DNA from: Cycas panzhihuaensis
Lineage: Eukaryota; Cycadophyta
Length of the DNA: 64,000 bases
Direction of reading: 5' to 3'
Assembly: GCA_023213395.1 (NCBI GenBank)
Contig: CM041465.1
Span: 26,791,741 to 26,855,740 of the forward strand
A program made the translations under genes and the position numbers. Under the pieces are notes generated by a model, which made no database searches, had not been told where the DNA came from, and saw only the letters and a program-made list of their open reading frames with translations. Below, piece by piece: positions 60,708-64,000 of the stretch (position 1 is its first letter; the number at the start of each line of letters is the position of its first letter).

Positions 60708-61137
60708 CGGTATGAACGGTGATCCCCTAAAAGGGGGGATTTCTGCCCTAAAAAAAAAAAAAATATTCTTCTGGTGGACCCCTGGCCCACCGGACCGTGG
60801 CCCCTAATGCCTGGTCCCCGCCTCTTTCTGGGTCCAATTCAGACTCCGAGAGGCCTCTGATTGCCCATAAGGGGCACTAAAACCACATAAAAATTACAAA
60901 AAACCAATGAAATTCAAACTTCAAAATGGGTTGGGTTTAGTGACATCCACTCACTGGATCCGGTCTCGCTGTTGCCATCTCATCCTACCGATCCCGCTGG
61001 CTCTCTCTGCTCTTCGATCCAACGGTCCGATCTCTCCCTGTGTGCCTCCGAAGTTGGGCGGTGCTCTACTGCATAAGGGAATGCCTCTGGTTTCTCACGA
61101 GAGTCAGTGAAAATAAATCTATTTTCTGTCTGATTTC

Positions 61138-61148
61138 CCTTATATAGG
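61138..61148 (-). promoter_or_regulatory. Candidate TATA box of the antisense PMD gene
   Basis: Minus strand CCTATATAAGG in an otherwise GC-rich stretch, about 160 bases upstream of the ATG at 60978. A start site about 30 bases downstream would leave a leader of about 135 nt. It is not near either LTR, so it would serve only the antisense gene. Confidence 0.55.
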
Positions 61149-61657
61149 CGGGGGTCCCAACAGGTGCTTCTTCCATTTTTTTGCTCCGGGACAGCTGTCG
61201 GGACCATCCCGTTTCCCTGATTATCTTTGCCTTCTGGCCCTGTCACCTGTTGTGCTTGCTTGACACCCTTTTTGTGCTTCCTCGCAGGTGCATTTATAGT
61301 GCCTCATTTCTGCACTTTTTCCATGGGCATGTCTGTCTCGTTTTACGTGCCACTCCCGTGCATGCCCAAGTTTATACTCGTTTGGCTCGTTTCGTCGCCC
61401 TGGACTTGTTTTTGCAGTCCTTTTTCACTCTTGGGGTCCCCAAAGGGAATGCTCCCCCGTCTGGGGGCATGTTTTTCTTTCCGAAGCGACCTTTTGGCGC
61501 CCCAGGAGGCTTTTTCCTCCGACCACTCTCTGCCAGTGATCAGACCGCTTGCTCTCGCCCTGGGTAACCTCATTGCTAGGTCCTCCTACCCTTCACAACC
61601 ACTTTCTACTTGCTTTTCGAGTATTGCTTTCATTATTTATTAATTACCAGGACTTTT
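61149..61657. other. Region between antisense promoter and second RNase H, copy C
   Basis: No domain found. Plus strand ends in TTTATTAATTACCAG (61636-61650), a good 3' splice site eight bases before the ATG of the second RNase H. The CCCCGTCTGGGGGCATG block near 61455 has a relative in copy B at 32870. Confidence 0.5.
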
Positions 61658-62089
61658 ATGTCACCCATGTCCATCTACATCTTTACCGACGGTGGAAGCC
61701 ATGGTAACCCTGGACCTTCTACCGCTGCATGGATTCTCTGTAATCCTTCTGGATATGATCTCCTCCACTCTGGGATCTTCCTCTTAGAGGCTACTAATAA
61801 TGAAGCCAAATATATAGCTGTGATTGAAGCCCTTACTGATGCTCTCCGTTTCCATCACGGATCCATCATTTTGCTTTGTGACTCTCAAGTTGTAGTGTCT
61901 CATCTCACCCAGGTTTACCAGGTGCGATGCCCTCACTTGAGGACTCTTGCTTCTACAGCCAGATCCTTCCTGGCCCACTTCTCTTTCATCGATATCCAGC
62001 ATATCCCTCGGGCCCTCAACGTTGAGGCAGATAGTCTCGTTCGCCTCATCCTTGAGTGTCACCTTCCTCTCCTTGCTGACCGTCCCTGA
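61658..62089 (+). CDS. Second (acquired-type) RNase H of copy C, intact 143-residue frame
   Basis: Degrades the RNA strand of RNA:DNA hybrids. IYIFTDGGSHGNPGPS (first Asp at residue 11), ATNNEAKYIAVIEALTDAL (Glu), ILLCDSQVVVSHLTQVYQV (second Asp) and RALNVEADSLVRL (last Asp) give all four acidic positions, in the style of archaeal/plant-type RNase HI and unlike the native gypsy domain. The ATG at 61658 is chosen because it follows a splice-acceptor-like sequence; one at 61667 is also possible. It lies 3.8 kb beyond the integrase stop, so it needs separate expression or a spliced RNA. The only unbroken domain-length gene in copy C. Confidence 0.86.
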   Translation: MSPMSIYIFTDGGSHGNPGPSTAAWILCNPSGYDLLHSGIFLLEATNNEAKYIAVIEALTDALRFHHGSIILLCDSQVVVSHLTQVYQVRCPHLRTLASTARSFLAHFSFIDIQHIPRALNVEADSLVRLILECHLPLLADRP

Positions 62090-62488
62090 GGCTTGTCTGG
62101 CCCCCCTGTCGCCCAAGCCCCAGGTCGTCTTACACTTTGCTTTGCGACCCATTCGACTCCTCAAACACAGGCGCTAATGAGGTAAAACTATGGCGCCTAC
62201 CCTTTGCTTACTCTTTACTTGATTATGCATATCCTTCTGCATCTTTTATGGTGGGGGTAGCCCCCTCACCTTTCTCTTTTTTCCAGTCGGTTCCCAGGTG
62301 GCTCATAGGTAGCCCCTATGTTGTCTCCACCGCTACTTTCATATCCACGCGTTCCACCACGACACTTACCGGCACCCTTACCTACTGTTATGATCTTGAT
62401 TGATATATCTATATACATATATGCTACTGATAGTTATGTTGCTAGCATTCACCGTCACACCAGGCTTTCGAGCGGTGAGGCTCTACTG
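62090..62488. other. 3' untranslated part of copy C
   Basis: No gene. Ends with CTTTCGAGCGGTGAGGCTCT, shared with copy B next to its PPT. Confidence 0.55.
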
Positions 62489-62500
62489 CCAAGGGGGCAG
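62489..62500 (+). other. Polypurine tract of copy C
   Basis: CCAAGGGGGCAG immediately before the 3' LTR start TGTTTCC; equivalent to B 31693-31704. Confidence 0.75.
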
Positions 62501-64000
62501 TGTTTCCTGGCTTCTAGGAATGGATACGGAATTACTGACTCAGGTAAGTGTAGGTATGTTTCTCACTTTGTCATCGCTTCCTTTTGATGAGTGTTTGCTT
62601 GCACGTCTGCATGTCTGTGACCTTGTAGACGATTTTGTCTTCGTTTACACTTATTTAGCCTATGACGACTATAGCAGGGGCACACTCCTAGTAAGTGTGG
62701 CACCCTGGTGGCCACTCCACTTCCCACATTCTGCCCTCCTCGCTCCAATATCCACTTGGCTTGCGCCACCTCTGCCCGTGTGATGACCCGTCATTGTTTG
62801 GTTGACTTGCACACCGTTTGAGGCCTATTTTTGCTCTTTTGGACCCGTTTGTTGGCTTGTTTACCACCGGGTAGGTGTCTTAGCCCCCTATTGGCCCTTT
62901 TTGTCATTCGCCCACACCCTAGACTGGCTGGCCGGGCCTGGTTTTGCCTCCGGGTGAATACCGCCATGATTTTCATGATCTGCCAAAAATGCGGTATCGC
63001 AGTTGTCTTGGGATGACTGTTCTAATTTATTTTTTAAAATCTGCCATGGTAATTTCGCATTTATTGCAAAACGGCCATGTGTCTCATGACTTAACTCACT
63101 GCCAACTGTGCCCTAATTGCTCACTTTAGGGTTTGGGTTGGGAACTTAAGTCATTATTTACTCATTTTTGAGAACTTTTGGCTCACTTTTTGGATTGCTC
63201 CTCAAGGAAACCACTCTGTGCTCTGCAATTCTCTGCTGCTACAGGACCTGCATCTCTCCTCCAGTGCCCAGCTCTCCTTTGGTGTGGCTAGGACATCTTC
63301 CTAGCCCCTCACACACCTTGGAGAGGGCCCCTTAGAGAGATCTCAGCGGATTCTTACCCCGGGCAACCATCAAGTGTTCTAAGTGCAGGTGTTCTTCCTC
63401 CAACTCCATTAGTAGGGTTCCAAGCCTACTGCACCATAGTTTTTGGGCTGATTTCTCAGCCTCTCCTTACCAGCCCTTGACTGAGGCAAGCGCCTCTCCT
63501 CTTCCTCTTAGGTAATCATTGATTTGGGTTATTTTTCTTATGCAATTGATGCCCTATCTTGCTTGTCTCTTTGCTTGTCTTTTAGAAGGTTGTTTTCCTC
63601 TTTATATTGGACTATTTTACTCCTGTTATTAGTGCCTTCTTACCTATGTTTGTTGCTCAAGGCAGTGGCAAAGAGGGTTGACATAGGGTTTGGGAGAGAG
63701 CTGGGTAGATTCCGTACCACCTTCCATGCTCCTCAAGCTGCATTTAGCCCCCCAAACCTTCCCTCTTGCCTCGTGCTGTCCTTGGCACTCAAACAAGGGT
63801 TTGTTGGGCCTCCCTTAGCCACTGAAATCAACACTATCACACATTGCAGTGGTAATTTGAGGGCTTGTGCTTAGGTCCAGGCAACTCACATAAGTCCTGA
63901 CCGCTTATTCTTTGCCCAACTCTTTTCCCGGCGGCCCGGTTTGCTCTTCATAGCATCTCGGCTTGCCGTAGGTCTTCTTTGGCTCCTCTCAACTCCCTTG
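62501..64000 (+). repeat. 3' LTR of copy C, truncated by window end
   Basis: Repeats 48440 onwards. Relative to the 5' LTR it has about 100 extra bases near 63872-63975 (GTCCAGGCAACTCACATAAG and following). About 1.1 kb should lie beyond the window. Confidence 0.9.

Larger units (their letters stand above)
58583..60978 (-). pseudogene. Antisense plant mobile domain (PMD) gene of copy C
   Basis: Proposed model on the minus strand: exon 1 60978-60955 (MATARPDP), intron 60954-60480 (GTGAGT...GGACAG), exon 2 60479-60081, possible 45-nt intron 60080-60036 (GTGAGA...TCTCAG), exon 3 from 60035, further splicing before 59185. Exon 2 reads VIAVDNRENVGMAMLSYMEM, GLYKALKTPQYASDQRLLVD, HWDRRRHVFHLP and VGDVTVTPRDIRWILSMQMG, the PMD core pattern (HxFHLP-GExTxTLxD). 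Exon 3 has MDWATLIAVNLIAQLDTIRM, QCWFFDHF and VEATSLDLLTLLDY; a Gly-Pro-Ser repeat follows, then a charged helical tail ending PRDGTPRAGQQ. Stops: TAG twice in exon 2 or its edge, and TAG and TGA TGA in exon 3 where B has Trp and Arg. PMD proteins are nuclear silencing-related factors in plants; role here is unknown. Confidence 0.68.
48440..64000 (+). mobile_element. Ty3/gypsy LTR retrotransposon copy C, 3' LTR truncated by window end
   Basis: 5' LTR 48440-51031, PBS 51033-51050, gag-protease-RT-RNase H in one frame from 51206 to about 56790, integrase in the next frame to 57876, antisense PMD gene on the minus strand (58583-60978), second RNase H 61658-62089, PPT, and 3' LTR from 62501. Projected full length about 16.65 kb, agreeing with copy B. 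Best copy for reading the family's architecture. Confidence 0.92.

Noticed and set aside
61610-62089. Second RNase H as a host gene next to the element
   Set aside because: It lies between integrase and the PPT/3' LTR in C and the same domain occupies the same place in B, so it belongs to the element.

Overview
The window looks like repeat-dominated nuclear DNA of a land plant. Every recognisable block is a plant-type transposable element or a decayed gene fragment. I see no intact single-copy host gene, no tRNA or rRNA gene, and nothing bacterial or organellar. The support is: three Ty3/gypsy elements of a Tat/Ogre-like lineage (Arg-tRNA-type primer site, extra RNase H domain), a plant L1 LINE with DUF4283, zf-RVT and RNase H domains, Ty1/copia relics and candidate solo LTRs, a plant mobile domain (PMD) gene inside the gypsy elements, and a trihelix-type transcription-factor relic. 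The species cannot be read from this window.

Layout. 1-10499: gypsy copy A, minus strand, entering from outside the left edge; 5' LTR 7961-10499, pol ending at 1178, and the tail of an opposite-strand gene at 1-561. 10500-14064: AT-rich graveyard with a copia-like gag relic, a candidate LTR and a gag relic on the other strand. 14065-16615: a 2.5-kb TA-rich compound microsatellite. 16616-28883: an old copia gag-protease relic split by a 6.9-kb L1 LINE (11-bp target-site duplication), with one probable solo LTR in the LINE and another in the copia relic. 28889-45717: gypsy copy B, complete from LTR to LTR on the minus strand, flanked by a 5-bp duplication ACTCC, with a 368-bp solo LTR inside its 5' LTR. 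45723-48434: unassigned DNA with a trihelix-domain pseudogene at 46986-47309. 48440-64000: gypsy copy C, plus strand, whose 3' LTR runs off the right edge.

How the parts work together. The gypsy family is about 16.6 kb long with LTRs of about 2.5-2.8 kb. Its order is LTR, PBS, gag, protease, RT, native RNase H, integrase, an opposite-strand PMD gene, a second RNase H, polypurine tract, LTR. The opposite-strand gene in copy C has a TATA box, a possible short first exon, GT-AG introns, a PMD core, a Gly-Pro-Ser repeat and a C-terminal helical tail. The native RNase H lacks the first catalytic Asp in all three copies, while the downstream RNase H of copy C keeps its acidic residues, which suggests replacement. 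All copies are inactive. Copy C is nearly frameshift-free but carries 16 in-frame stops from gag to the start of integrase, 15 of which are at Arg, Gln or Trp codons in sister copies, the pattern left by C-to-T decay of methylated DNA. The combination of a self-contained antisense PMD gene and a displaced second RNase H is the best candidate for something unusual here. PMD capture by plant retrotransposons and acquired RNase H in Tat elements are each already known.
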